Part shown: positions 45,312 through 56,600 of the stretch, one piece after another
Layout: the number at the start of each line of letters is the position of its first letter
Numbering within the stretch: position 1 is the stretch's first letter
From: Tragulus kanchil
Lineage: Eukaryota > Chordata > Mammalia > Artiodactyla > Tragulidae
DNA length: 64,000 bases
Assembly: GCA_022376925.1 (NCBI GenBank)
Contig: JAIOJX010000006.1
Location: forward strand, 58,489,394 to 58,553,393
Direction: 5' to 3'
Notes under the pieces: model-generated
Database searches by the model: none
Seen by the model: the letters and a program-made list of their open reading frames with translations, nothing else
What the model was told of the DNA's origin: nothing
Position numbers and translations under genes: made by a program

Positions 45312-45929
45312 CTGATTTTGGTATTGACCATCTGGTGATGTTCATGTGTAGAGTCCTGTCTAAGTTGTTCAGAAAAAAAGTGTTTGGTATAACCAGTGTG
45401 TTCCCTGACAAAACTTTGTTACTCCAGGTATCTCTTGACATTCTACTTTTGCATCTCAATTCCCTAGAATGAAAAGGAGAGCTTTTTTTGGTGTTACTTC
45501 TAGAAAGTGTTTTAGGTATTCACAGAACTGTTCAGCTTCAGCTGTTTTTGGCTTTAGTAGTTAGACATAGACTTGGATTATTGTGATGTTGAATGACTTA
45601 CATTGGAAACAAACGCAGATCATTCTGTCATTTTTGAAGTTGCACCCAAGCACGTCATTTTAGACTCTTGTTGACTATGAAGGCTACTCTTTTTCTTCTA
45701 AGGGATTCTTGCCCACAGTAGCATACACTTAGTTAAATACTCTCATTACTGTCCATTTTAGTTCACTGATTCCTAAAATATTGGTGTTCAATCTTGCCAT
45801 TTCCTGCTTTACCATATGCAATTTACTTTGATTCATGGATCTAACACACCATGGCATGGCTCATAGCATCATTATGCATGCCCCTTCACCAAAACAAGAC
45901 TGTGAACCACGAACAGGAGGGGAAATTAA

Positions 45930-46139
45930 GTGAAAAGTGAAACTGTTGGTCACTCAGTCATGTCTGACTCCTTGAGACCCCATGGACTGTAGCCCACCAT
46001 GCTCCTCTGCCCATAGAATTCTCCAGGCAAGAATACTAGAATGTGCAGTCATTCCCTTCTCCAGGGGATCTTCCTGACCCAGGGATCAAACTTGGGTTTC
46101 CTACATGGCAGACAGATTCTTTATTATCTAAGCCATCAG
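45930..46139 (-). mobile_element. Bov-tA SINE, antisense
   Basis: The plus strand goes from CACTCAGTCATGTCTGACTC (tail side) through CAGGCAAGAATACTAGAATG to AGGGATCAAACTTGGGTTTC (box B) and CTAAGCCATCAGG (head). The natural end GGGAAGCCC is cut off here by the join at 46140 and is intact in the second copy (47020-47236). Confidence 0.92.
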
Positions 46140-47019
46140 GAGCATGGTGGGTTAAGTGTTTTTCCCTACTTGTCATTCATAAGGGATTTGTTTTAGGTCA
46201 CACCTGAATGGACTAGTGTTTTTCCCTACTGTCTTCAATTTAAGTCTGAATTTTCCAATAAGAAGGTCATGATTTGAGCCACAGTCAGCTCCAGGTTTTG
46301 TTTTTGCTGACTGTACAGAGTTTATCTCTCTCTGGCTGAAAGGAACATTATCAATCTGTACAGAGTTTATCTCTCTCTGGCTGAAAGGAACATTATCAAT
46401 CTGATTTTGGTATTGACCATCTGGTGATGTTCATGTGTAGAGTCCTGTCTAAGTTGTTCAGAAAAAAAGTGTTTGGTATAACCAGTGTGTTCCCTGACAA
46501 AACTTTGTTACTCCAGGTATCTCTTGACATTCTACTTTTGCATCTCAATTCCCTAGAATGAAAAGGAGAGCTTTTTTTGGTGTTACTTCTAGAAAGTGTT
46601 TTAGGTATTCACAGAACTGTTCAGCTTCAGCTGTTTTTGGCTTTAGTAGTTAGACATAGACTTGGATTATTGTGATGTTGAATGACTTACATTGGAAACA
46701 AACGCAGATCATTCTGTCATTTTTGAAGTTGCACCCAAGCACGTCATTTTAGACTCTTGTTGACTATGAAGGCTACTCTTTTTCTTCTAAGGGATTCTTG
46801 CCCACAGTAGCATACACTTAGTTAAATACTCTCATTACTGTCCATTTTAGTTCACTGATTCCTAAAATATTGGTGTTCAATCTTGCCATTTCCTGCTTTA
46901 CCATATGCAATTTACTTTGATTCATGGATCTAACACACCATGGCATGGCTCATAGCATCATTATGCATGCCCCTTCACCAAAACAAGACTGTGAACCACG
47001 AACAGGAGGGGAAATTAAG

Positions 47020-47236
47020 TGAAAAGTGAAACTGTTGGTCACTCAGTCATGTCTGACTCCTTGAGACCCCATGGACTGTAGCCCACCATGCTCCTCTGCC
47101 CATAGAATTCTCCAGGCAAGAATACTAGAATGTGCAGTCATTCCCTTCTCCAGGGGATCTTCCTGACCCAGGGATCAAACTTGGGTTTCCTACATGGCAG
47201 ACAGATTCTTTATTATCTAAGCCATCAGGGAAGCCC
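47020..47236 (-). mobile_element. Bov-tA SINE, antisense, duplicate copy with complete head
   Basis: This is the same as 45930-46139 but reaches the natural end CCATCAGGGAAGCCC. Confidence 0.92.
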
Positions 47237-47329
47237 AGAGGAAACTACAGATCACTTGAAATCATAATACGAGTAATTATGACTAATATGACATAATATG
47301 ACTGGTTCATATATTTCTTTTCTTAAAAT

Positions 47330-47575
47330 TTTTATTGGAATATTATTGATTCACAATGCTGTGCAAGTTTCTGCTGTACAGTAAAGTGAATTAGTTATAC
47401 GTATATACATATCTACTCTTTTTAGGATTCTTTTTCCATATAGATCATTACTAAATATTGAATAGAGTTCCCTGTGCTATACAGTAGGTCCTTATTAGTT
47501 ACGCCTTTTACATATAGTAGTGTGTATATGTCAATCGCAATCTTCTGATTTAAACCTCCTTCAGGTTGATATTTT
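47330..47575 (-). mobile_element. Older L1 3' UTR fragment, antisense
   Basis: AATTTTTATTGGAATATTAT, TTTCTGCTGTACAGTAAAGT and TTCCCTGTGCTATACAGTAG are the complement of the 3' UTR type seen in sense at 31640-32335. Confidence 0.88.
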
Positions 47576-47629
47576 TCAGAGTTTAAGTGAAAAAATGCTG
47601 TAAAATGCTATTTTTTGTACTTTTTGAAA

Positions 47630-48975
47630 TAAATTATTTTTACTTTGCTTTTACAGAGTTTTGTTATTTACAGCTATACATAACCCCAAATCAGTCATAG
47701 GCATTTTTTTGACTCCTCCTAACTGAGGCCTCCCACTACTTCCCCATCCCACCTCTCCAGGTTGTTGCATAACCCCCATGTAAGTTCCCTTAATCTTATA
47801 ACGTATTCACAATGGTTATCTCTTTTACATATGACAGTGTAGGTTTCCATGTTACTCTTTCCCTACCTCTCACCCACTCTTCCCTTACCACCACCCCTAC
47901 CATGTCCATAAGTCTGTTCTCTATATCTGTTTCTCCATTGCTGCTCTGCATATACATTTATCAGTACCATCTTTCTAGATTCCATATATATGTGTCAGTA
48001 TACTATATTTGGCCTGTGTGGGCCTCCCATTGCAGTGGCCTCTCCTGTCCCTGAGCACCGGCTCTGGACACATGCGCTCCAGAGCTCCAGCTTGGTAGTT
48101 GGACACATAGGTCCAGCCACTCCTCAACATGTGGGATCTTCCCAGGTCAGAGATCCAACTGGTGCCAGCTGTACTGCAAGGTGGTGTCCTTACCCACTGG
48201 ACCACCAGGGAAGCCCTGTCCTTCTCCTTTTGACTAACTTCATTTTGCATAATAGGTTCTAGATTCATTCACTTCATTAAGACTGATTCAAATGCATTTC
48301 TTATTATGGCTAACCAATATTCCACTGCGTATATGTACCATAGCTTCTTTATCCATTCATTGGTCAGTGGACCTTTAGGTTGCTTCCTTTCTCTTGCTAT
48401 TGTAAAAAGTGCTGCAATGAACATGGGGTACATGTTGTCTTTTTCAATTTTGAGCTCCTTAGAGTGTATGCCTAATAGTGGGATTGCTCGGTCATATGGT
48501 GCTTCTATTCTTAGTTTTTTAAGAAATCTCCATAGTGTCTTCCATAGTTGCTCTATAAATTTACATTCCCATCAACAGTGCAGGAGTCTTCCCTTTTCTC
48601 CACACCCTCTCCAGCATTTATTGTCTGTAGATGTTCTGATGATGACCATTCTGACTGGTGTGAGGTGATATCTCATTGTAGTTCTGATTTACATTTCTCT
48701 GATAATCAGCTACAATGAGCTTCTTTTCATGTGTTTGTTGGTCACCTGTATGTCTTCCTTGGAGAGATGTCTGTTTAGGTCTTTTTTCCATTTTTTGATT
48801 GTGTTGTTTGTTTTCTTGGTGTTGAGTTGTCTGAGCTACTTGTACATTTTGGAAATTAATTTTTTGTTGGTTTTTTCATTTGCTGTTATTTTCTCCCATT
48901 CTGAGGGTTGCCTTTTCACTATTTTTGTATTTTCTTTTGCTGTGGAAGGTTCTTAGTTTTATTATGTCACACTTT
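47630..48975 (-). mobile_element. L1 3' UTR and ORF2 C-terminus, antisense, split by a CHR SINE
   Basis: The left part (47630-48010) is 3' UTR: TTTTACAGAGTTTTGTTATT and TTACATATGACAGTGTAGGT. The right part (48217-48975) goes on from GACTAACTTCATTTTGCATA into the complement of the ORF2 C-terminus (CATTCTGACTGGTGTGAGGT, GGTGTTGAGTTGTCTGAGCT). It is 5'-truncated near 48975. The plus-strand frames 48306-48956 are shadows. Confidence 0.9.
48011..48216 (-). mobile_element. CHR-type SINE, antisense, in L1
   Basis: The complement reads GGGCTTCCCTGGTGGTCCAG (A box), CAGTTGGATCTCTGACCTGG (B-box side) and the CHR body to GGGCCTC. The 3' tail is missing, and no target-site duplication is obvious, so this copy is truncated or the edges have decayed. 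Confidence 0.9.
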
Positions 48976-49021
48976 TTATTTTTGTTTTTATTTTTGTTAT
49001 TTTGTTAGCCATACCTGCTCC

Positions 49022-49540
49022 TGAAAGTGAAGTGATCCTTGACTTAATTTACCCTGTTTTTATTTTTAAAACCCTTAGAATTTAACAGAAATATTTCCTA
49101 GCTGTGCTTTAAGAGACACACAGTGGTCACAGCCCTCAACTTGTTCTGATTAGACCAAAGGAACTCACCTGCACAGGTGAGACCTATAGGTGTCCAAGTT
49201 AACTCTGTTTCATTACCATTTCTGCACAAGGGTTTGTTTGTACTCTACTAGGTACAATTTGTGCTGTGTGTAAAATAATGTGGAGGATTATGCATGACCC
49301 TGCTACCTTGCTTCCCCTAGAAATCCCTAGTCCTTTCCTAGAGATGTGATGACACATCTGCCCCTTACCTTTAAAATTCCCTACTCCTCTTCCTTTGAGG
49401 CGAAGGTGTTTTTAGAATATGAACTCTCTCTTCTTCATTTCTTGATCAATGAATAAAGTTTCTGCCTTGCTTATATTGAGCCTGGCTTCATCTGATTGGC
49501 ATTTGTGAGTGAAGAGGATAAAAGACCTATTGAAGGGTCA
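49022..49540 (+). mobile_element. Candidate solo LTR of an endogenous retrovirus
   Basis: It starts TGAAAGTGAAGTGATCC and could end at GGGTCA. It has AATAAAG at about 49451, followed by TTTCTGCCTTGCTTATATTG, a layout typical of R-U5 in class I LTRs. CTACTCCTCTTCCTTTGAGG before it looks like the region around a cap site. I could not find clear target-site duplications, so the edges and even the class are uncertain. Confidence 0.5.
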
Positions 49541-50404
49541 CTGACCTGTTTAGGATTGGTAATAATCTCATTTATGTTTATTAATTAAGATGTTTAGTTA
49601 ACATTTCCTATGTGTGCAGTGTAATACTGATTCACTAGATTGCTACACTTTCAATAAAAATAAAATAAAAAAGTAACATTTTATTCTACAAAAAACTTTC
49701 CAAAGATAGCAAATAAACATGTTCTTAATTTTTCTTCGTCCAAATACATCATTCGTCTTATCTCAAATTTACCTTTGGCTTTCTCAAATCTAGGAAGTAT
49801 GAAAATGCACAAAAGAGCTATTTTCAATTGTAAATTTAAAGTTATCACTATCTTGACATTTACTTTTTTGTTATAGTACCAATTAGACTCATTTATCTAT
49901 TATACGCTAGTACCACAGCTGTAATTCGGAAGTCTAAAACAGAGCTTATTTGGAGCTCATAAAGTGTTCTTTAAGTGGAAGATTTATAGAGTATATTGCT
50001 TAACTAATTAAACATTATGAGGGAAATAGAAATTTAACTTATTTAGCTGTAATGAATATTGCTTGAAAATAATTTTTGGATAAGTCTATGGGCTTAATTA
50101 CCTCAATTATATTTTAAAACAATTAAAACAAACAATTAACTTTTCAATGTAAATTTACTTTCACACTAACACAAATAAATATTTTTAATGCTTTATGAAA
50201 TATAATATGCATAAAACTGTCATATTATAAATGCATGTATGCATCTGTATAAGTATATTGAAGATGTATTTATTTTTACAGGTTGACATAAATGTATAAT
50301 TAGCTGAAAAAGGAATCTAGACTTCAAAGGGTCAGTAATCCCCAATTCTAGAGCTTCAGTCTTCTTTATATTATGGAACTAATGTTAGACCCAATTCAAT
50401 GATC
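49541..50404. other. No recognised feature
   Basis: Very AT-rich unassigned DNA. Confidence 0.55.
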
Positions 50405-52300
50405 AAAAAGATCATAAAACCATAATCAAGTTACATTCATTCCATGGATGCAAGGATGGTTCAAAATCTGTGAACCTATCAGTATGATACACAACAGTAA
50501 CAAATGGAAAATAAAAATCATATTATCATCTCAATAGATATAGAAAGCCCTTTTGAAAAAATTAAACATTATTTTGATAAAAACTTTCAATGAAGTAGGC
50601 ATAAAGGGAATATAATAATGGCCAAATATAATAAAATACAACCAGCATTATATTTTGTAGTGAAAAGCTGAAAGGCTTTCCTCTAAGATAACAAGCAAGA
50701 AAGGAATTTCTGTTATTGCTAATTTTATTCAACAGAGTATTGGAAGTCCTAGTCACAACAATCAGAGAAAAAGAAACTAAAATAATACAAATTGGAAAGG
50801 AAGAAGTAAAACTGAAACTGCTTACAAATAATATAATACTACATATAGAAAATACTAAAGATGCCACTAAAAATCTCTTAAAAGAAATACCAAGTATATT
50901 TACTCAATTCATATATTCAATTTATTAACTTGAAAGATAAAATCAATATCTGAAATCTGTTGTGTTTCTATACACTAACAAGAAACAATCAGAAATAGAA
51001 ATTTAAAAAATAATCTCATCTAAAACTATAGAATACTTAAGAATTAATCTAATCAAGGAGGTAAAAGACTTGAACTTAAACTATATTAATGAAAGAAACT
51101 GAAGATAACAAATGAAAGGTATACTATGCTCATGGACTGGAAGAATTGTTATTGTTAAAATACCATACTTCCCAAAGAAAATCTAGGTTTAATGCAATCC
51201 CCATCAGGATACCAATGGCACTTTCCACAGAATTAAACAAATAATGTAATAGTTGAAGTCTTAAAATTCCTAGGAGAAAATATACTATTTGACAGTACAC
51301 GTTTGACATCAATCTTAGAAATATTCTTCTGCATATGTGTCTTCAAGCAAGAGAAGCAAAGGCAAAAAAAAAAAAAAAAAAAAAAACAGAGGGATTTCAT
51401 CAAACTAAAAATCTGTCAACAGTGAAGAAATCTATCAACAAAACAAAAAAGCTGCCTTCTGATGGGAGAAGGTGCTTACAAATGATATATGCCAAAGGGG
51501 TTAATATTCAAAGCATGTTAAAAGCTCATAGATTTCAACATCAAAAAAAAAAAAAAACCTAACGAAAAGATGGGCAGCATCTAGATAGACATTTTCCCAG
51601 TGAAGATCCTCGGATGGTCAATAGACAAATGGAAAGATCCTCAATATTACTAATCATTAGGGAAATATAAATCAAAGCAACAATGAAATATAACCTCAAA
51701 CCTGTCATAATAGCTATCTTCAAACAGACAACAAATAATAAGTTTGACAAGGATTTGAAGAAAAGGGAATCATTGTGTACTGATGATGGAAATGTAAATT
51801 GGTACAGCCACTATGGAAAAATATGCACATTTCTAAAAATATTAAAAATATAATTACCATACAATCCAGCAAATTTACCTGTGGGTATTCATCTAAAGAA
51901 ACAAAAACACTAATTTTAAAAAATATATGCACTCCAATGTGTATTCCAAAATTAATTCATAATAGCTAAGACACAGAAACAATCTAATAGATGAATCAAT
52001 GGATATCCATAAATGTACGAATGAATATAGAAGTTGTGATCAATACATACAAAAACATAAAATGGAATATATTCAGACATAAAAAAAGAATGAAATCTTG
52101 CCATTTGTGACAGTATGGATGGATTTAGAGGACATTATAATAAATGAGATAAGTCACAGAGATGGACAGATATGGTATGATCTTTGTTATATACGGAGTC
52201 TAAACAAACCAAAACAATTTATATATACAGAGAACAGATTTGTGGTTATTGACAGGTAATTGGAGAAATGGATAGAGGAGCTCCAAAGGTAAAAATAACA
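50405..52300 (+). mobile_element. Old L1, ORF2 RT to 3' UTR, sense, heavily mutated
   Basis: CATGGATGCAAGGATGGTTC, TATCATCTCAATAGATATAG (motif A region), GAGTATTGGAAGTCCTAGTC and TGGTACAGCCACTATGGAAA appear in L1 order, then 3' UTR (GAGAACAGATTTGTGGTTAT). The frame at 50716-50928 is a remnant (LEVLVTTIREKET and IGKEEVKLKLL), with FADD decayed to TNNI. It is much older than the L1 at 1-4962. Confidence 0.88.
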
Positions 52301-52489
52301 GGAATAACTAGTGCTAGAGGAAAACCGTTGGTTTGAACATATTTGCATATACTTTGGTCAGAGACAGAGAAATTCAGAAAATAAACACTCCTAGATCAGA
52401 AAAGTGATATATATTGAAATTCCAAGCCCTCTAGAAAGATTTCCAGGGTTAGACAAACACCAAAAATTTATTGGTACATTTTTGGTACA

Positions 52490-52690
52490 TGCTGCATTAA
52501 CTACCAAACCTGACAACAACCAAATGAAGAAGGAGCTATTCATCTATTCAATACATAAATAAACTGAGTTTTAGTGAAGGTAAGAAACTTCTCAAAAGTT
52601 GAATAGCTGGTAAACAGTGCTAGGATTCATCTATATTTTTCCATCTGAATTGCAAAGTACAGCTCTTTAGTTATGCTTTCTCAAAAATAT
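52490..52690 (+). mobile_element. MIR SINE
   Basis: CAACAACCAAATGAAGAAGG, then AAACTGAGTTTTAGTGAAGG, AGTTGAATAGCTGGTAAACA and ACAGCTCTTTAGTTATGC follow the MIR order through to its 3' end. A duplicate lies at 53580-53780. Confidence 0.72.
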
Positions 52691-52889
52691 TAAAGTGCCA
52701 CTACATAGTGAATACTACTTCATGAGGTTCCAGTATGTGTGCTTGTGCCTCTGTATGTAAGTGTGTATGCGATGTGTCTATTTAGGTATATAGTGTGTAT
52801 AATATTTACTTTCTGAATGTGTCATAGCCTTATATAAATTAATAAAATATAGACACAAAAATATTTTTGAAAGATGCAAAATAAAAATT

Positions 52890-53105
52890 TTGTGTGCTGT
52901 CAATTCAGTCATGTCTGACTCGTTGTGATCCTATGGATTTTAGCTTGCCAGGCTCCTCTGTCCATGGGATTGTCCAGTCTAGAATACTGGAGTAGGTTGT
53001 CATACCCTTCTGTGGGAATCTTTCCTACACAGGGATCGAACCTGTGTGTCTTAAGTCTCCTGCAATGGACAGTGGGTTCTTTACCAATGTTGCTATTTCA
53101 AGGGC
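52890..53105 (-). mobile_element. Bov-tA SINE, antisense
   Basis: TCAATTCAGTCATGTCTGAC, CTCCTCTGTCCATGGGATTG, CAGGGATCGAACCTGTGTGT (box B) and GGGTTCTTTACCAATGTTGC form a complete but diverged copy. The duplicate is at 53982-54196. Confidence 0.92.
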
Positions 53106-53981
53106 ATAAGCATTGAAACTAACTTATGGGATGAATTATAATAAGAAAAATTATATTCAATATTTTTTGTAAGGAAAAGCAATTCTTGGTAAACATTAAA
53201 AACATCAGTATTTGTAAGAATTTTGGATTGATTTAATAAGCAATATCTAGGAAACCTTAAAAGCTTTACTGTTTGTTGAGAAGAGAGAGGTTATCTCACC
53301 TATTGTAACAGACTCAGAAATATTAATAATTACCTATATTGATTGGCTTGGTTGTATATCAAACTGCTATTCTCATTTTGTGCCCACAGTTCAATTAAGT
53401 AACCCTTCCTGCATCTTGATAGCTAGAGTCACTGATTTGCATATACTTTGTCAAGACAGAAATTCAGAAAATAAACACTCCTAGATCAGAAAAGTGATAT
53501 ATATTGAAATTCCAAGCCCTCTAGAAAGATTTCCAGGGTTAGACAAACACCAAAAATTTATTGGTACATTTTTGGTACATGCTGCATTAACTACCAAACC
53601 TGACAACAACCAAATGAAGAAGGAGCTATTCATCTATTCAATACATAAATAAACTGAGTTTTAGTGAAGGTAAGAAACTTCTCAAAAGTTGAATAGCTGG
53701 TAAACAGTGCTAGGATTCATCTATATTTTTCCATCTGAATTGCAAAGTACAGCTCTTTAGTTATGCTTTCTCAAAAATATTAAAGTGCCACTACATAGTG
53801 AATACTACTTCATGAGGTTCCAGTATGTGTGCTTGTGCCTCTGTATGTAAGTGTGTATGCGATGTGTCTATTTAGGTATATAGTGTGTATAATATTTACT
53901 TTCTGAATGTGTCATAGCCTTATATAAATTAATAAAATATAGACACAAAAATATTTTTGAAAGATGCAAAATAAAAATGTG

Positions 53982-54196
53982 TGTGTGCTGTCAATTCAGT
54001 CATATCTGACTCTTTGTGACCCTATGGATTTTAGCTTGCCAGGCTCCTCTGTCCATGGGATTGTCCAGTCTAGAATACTGGAGTAGGTTGTCATACCCTT
54101 CTGTGGGAATCTTTCCTACACAGGGATCGAACCTGTGTGTCTTAAGTCTCCTGCAATGGACAGTGGGTTCTTTACCAATGTTGCTATTTCAAGGGC
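53982..54196 (-). mobile_element. Bov-tA SINE, antisense, duplicate copy
   Basis: This repeats 52890-53105 with a few SNP-like differences. Confidence 0.92.
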
Positions 54197-54531
54197 ATAA
54201 GCATTGAAACTAACTTATGGGATGAATTATAATAAGAAAAATTATATTCAATATTTTTTGTAAGGAAAAGCAATTCTTGGTAAACATTAAAAACATCAGT
54301 ATTTGTAAGAATTTTGGATTGATTTAATAAGCAATATCTAGGAAACCTTAAAAAGCTTTACTGTTTGTTGAGAAGAGAGAGGTTATCTCACCTATTGTAA
54401 CAGACTCAGAAATATTAATAATTACCTATATTGATTGGCTTGGTTGTATATCAAACTGCTATTCTCATTTTGTGCCCACAGTTCAATTAAGTAACCCTTC
54501 CTGCATCTTGATAGCTAGAGTCACTGATTAA

Positions 54532-55079
54532 GTCCTTGGATATTATTTGATATTAATGTATGCCTACTTATCCTCACACTGAAAGTACCTATTTATCTCA
54601 AATTTTTCTAAAAGTCATTGACTCAGCTCTTCAATAGGGATATTTAGAAGCTCTATTTCAACATCGTGTCTAGAACTGCCATTCTGGCTTTCCTTTTGAT
54701 ATTCCACTAGCAGATGGATTCTTGCTCTTGAAATCCAGCATTCACATTTGGCTATTTCTGTTCTTATGTTCCATTTTCACACTGCCAGTCCCTGGAACTC
54801 AGATGTCCTGGGTCTGTTAGTTTGTTTTGGATCGTTGATCAAACTGATGAATCTCTTTGAAGTGGAAGGATCTGTCCGTCTGGACCTAAGCAGGTTGTCT
54901 TTGTTAAGTTATTCTCTTTCTTCAGTTTCCACTAATTGCCTGCTAGAATTGATATACCAGATGCTATTTATCTTCAGTCTTGTCTGTAATACTGCTCTGC
55001 TTCACATTGTTCCTTTGTGGCTCATACCTAGGTATAATATTCTTAGCACCATTAGTTAGATATCATGAAATCTTTTCTT
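54532..55079. other. No recognised feature
   Basis: This stretch has a more balanced composition than its surroundings. A 103-codon plus-strand frame (54748-55059) resembles no family I know and has no splice or start context that would support it. Confidence 0.45.
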
Positions 55080-55225
55080 AAACATCTCCAATGATCTGAA
55101 GCACAGTAACTTCTAAGGAAGCCAATTCCACTTTCATTATACTTTTTGTTAGAAAGTGTTTTCTTATTTTGTGTCAAAGTCAACCTCTCTATAGTTTTAT
55201 CCCTGTTTGGTCTGAAAATGAGCAT
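55080..55225 (+). mobile_element. L3/CR1-like LINE fragment, ancient
   Basis: GGAAGCCAATTCCACTTTCA, TTGTTAGAAAGTGTTTTCTT and AACCTCTCTATAGTTTTATC resemble the conserved end of mammalian L3/CR1 elements. It is short and diverged. Confidence 0.45.
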
Positions 55226-55743
55226 AGTGTTTATGCAATAAATATAGTGTTTGTTGTTATTTATAACACAAGGTTTTCAATTGAAAGATTTTCCCTCAAT
55301 GGAGAATAACACTGGAAGCAAAAAGCCCCAGTTCAGAAACTATTAAGTAGCTTGCCAAAAGTTATAGTTAGTAGACTGTGGTCCTAGCTCTTTTTTTTTT
55401 TTTTAAGTTGTTATAGTAGTTTTATTTACCAATGTAGGTGATAGTTTCTTTTCCTTTTTCTTTTTCAATTTTGTTATTTCATTTTTTTCAAGTAATTTTA
55501 ATTTCACCCAGTCACACACTATAGCCACTCATACCCACTGATATAGTCATGATATTAACAAATATTGCAATTCCTACATAATGTCACCCTTTAAACTTCA
55601 CTTCCTGTGCCTCCAACTAATTCTTAGACCCATATTCCAACAATTCTTTGACCTCATTAGTATTCTCAGTTAGTGTGTCCTACTGATTTTTCTCTATCCC
55701 TCATTATTACATGTTTTCTTGTCTTCTAATCCAGCCTAAAATT
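55226..55743. other. No recognised feature
   Basis: T-rich unassigned DNA with a T-run at about 55391-55404. Confidence 0.5.
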
Positions 55744-55787
55744 CACTTGTATACAGTCTCAATTACACTTGTATACAGTCTCAATTC
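55744..55787. repeat. 22-bp tandem repeat, two copies
   Basis: CACTTGTATACAGTCTCAAT plus two bases, repeated once (55744-55765, 55766-55787). Confidence 0.9.
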
Positions 55788-55924
55788 ATTCAGCTCTACT
55801 CAATTTATCATATTTATATGAAATCTTTTAATCCAGAATAAATTCAACTCCTTACCATGTGGAGTGTATGTGCATATACTTGAATGTGCTTGGATAAAAA
55901 GTCACAGTCATACAAATTAGCAAC

Positions 55925-56600
55925 CCCTCAGTGCTAGACCATGCATTTCTTGGATTATCACAATAGTCTCCTAAATGGTCTCATATTTCTGCCTTCTTCC
56001 ATCTGCAACCAGTAACCATAGAGGTCCTGGTAAATTGTAAGTTTTATTATGCCATTTCTCTTTTCATTCAAAACTAGATCCTGCAGGGTCTCATGCAATA
56101 TAACATATATCACCTCTCTGAGCTAGTTTCCTATTCTTCTTTTTCTCATGCTATCTTTATAGCCACTTCACTTTATCACTATTCCTCAAACACTCTAAGG
56201 AAGCTGCTTTTTGCTAGGGTTTTGCAACTGTTTGTCCTGCCTGAAAATTCTCTCACAGATATTCTCTTGGCTAAACCTTCACTTTATTTGGATATTCCTC
56301 AAAGTTACCTGGCAGACAGCTTCACCTTCCTATTAACACTTCACATTCCTCTTCCTAGTTTTATTTATTTATTTATTTTTGTCAACTTGTCATCTAACGT
56401 ATCTTTTCTATTGTCTGTTTCTTCTATTTGAGCACAAGCTCCATAGGTATAGGATATATTGTTGAGTGTGTGTGTGGTTTTGTTGTATATGTGTACTGTG
56501 ATTTCATCTGTCTTGCCTATATTGATAAATCTAGGGTAGTTCTTGAGATAAAGTGGTTTCTAGAAATATTTGCTAAATAAATGAATGCATAGAGGAGGAA
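55925..56600 (+). mobile_element. L2 LINE 3' part, sense
   Basis: TATCACAATAGTCTCCTAAA, CTATTCCTCAAACACTCTAA, AGCACAAGCTCCATAGGTAT and AATATTTGCTAAATAAATGA match the order of the L2 ORF2 end, 3' UTR and TGAA-type tail. It is an ancient repeat shared by mammals. The frame at 56093-56431 is a chance frame within it. Confidence 0.78.

Larger units (their letters stand above)
41429..45900 (-). mobile_element. Long BovB LINE, antisense, with CHR and Bov-tA insertions
   Basis: From left to right this is the complement of BovB from near its 3' end (CTGAGCCCTGTCTGACTC) through the RT (YADD at 42154-42165) and into the endonuclease region (CCATTTTAGTTCACTGATTC, TTCATGGATCTAACACACC at about 45835). 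About 1137 bp is an assembly-type duplication (42041-44317), 271 bp is a CHR SINE plus its duplicate, and about 215 bp is a Bov-tA (44869-45083). Without these it is about 2.8 kb, one of the longer BovB remnants. Frameshifts and stops are common throughout. Confidence 0.93.
45089..47228. repeat. Tandem duplication 12 (45089-46139 = 46178-47228, spacing 1089)
   Basis: The join 46140-46177 begins with AGCATGGTGGGTTA. This is the sequence at 45010-45023, about 80 bases upstream of the start of copy two, followed by a collapsed version of the stretch between. The spacing falls from 1131 to 1089. Confidence 0.95.
52342..54531. repeat. Tandem duplication 13 (52342-53434 = 53436-54531, spacing 1094 then 1090)
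   Basis: The head of copy two has small deletions (ACTTTGGTCAGAGACAGAGA to ACTTTGTCAAGACAGA). After that there are only single-base changes, such as GACTCGTTGTGATCC and GACTCTTTGTGACCC in the Bov-tA. It carries one MIR and one Bov-tA per copy. Confidence 0.95.

Noticed and set aside
54748..55059. 103-codon plus-strand frame in unassigned DNA as a possible small gene or exon
   Set aside because: It has no recognisable domain, start context, splice sites or CpG island. A chance frame of this length is expected in 64 kb.
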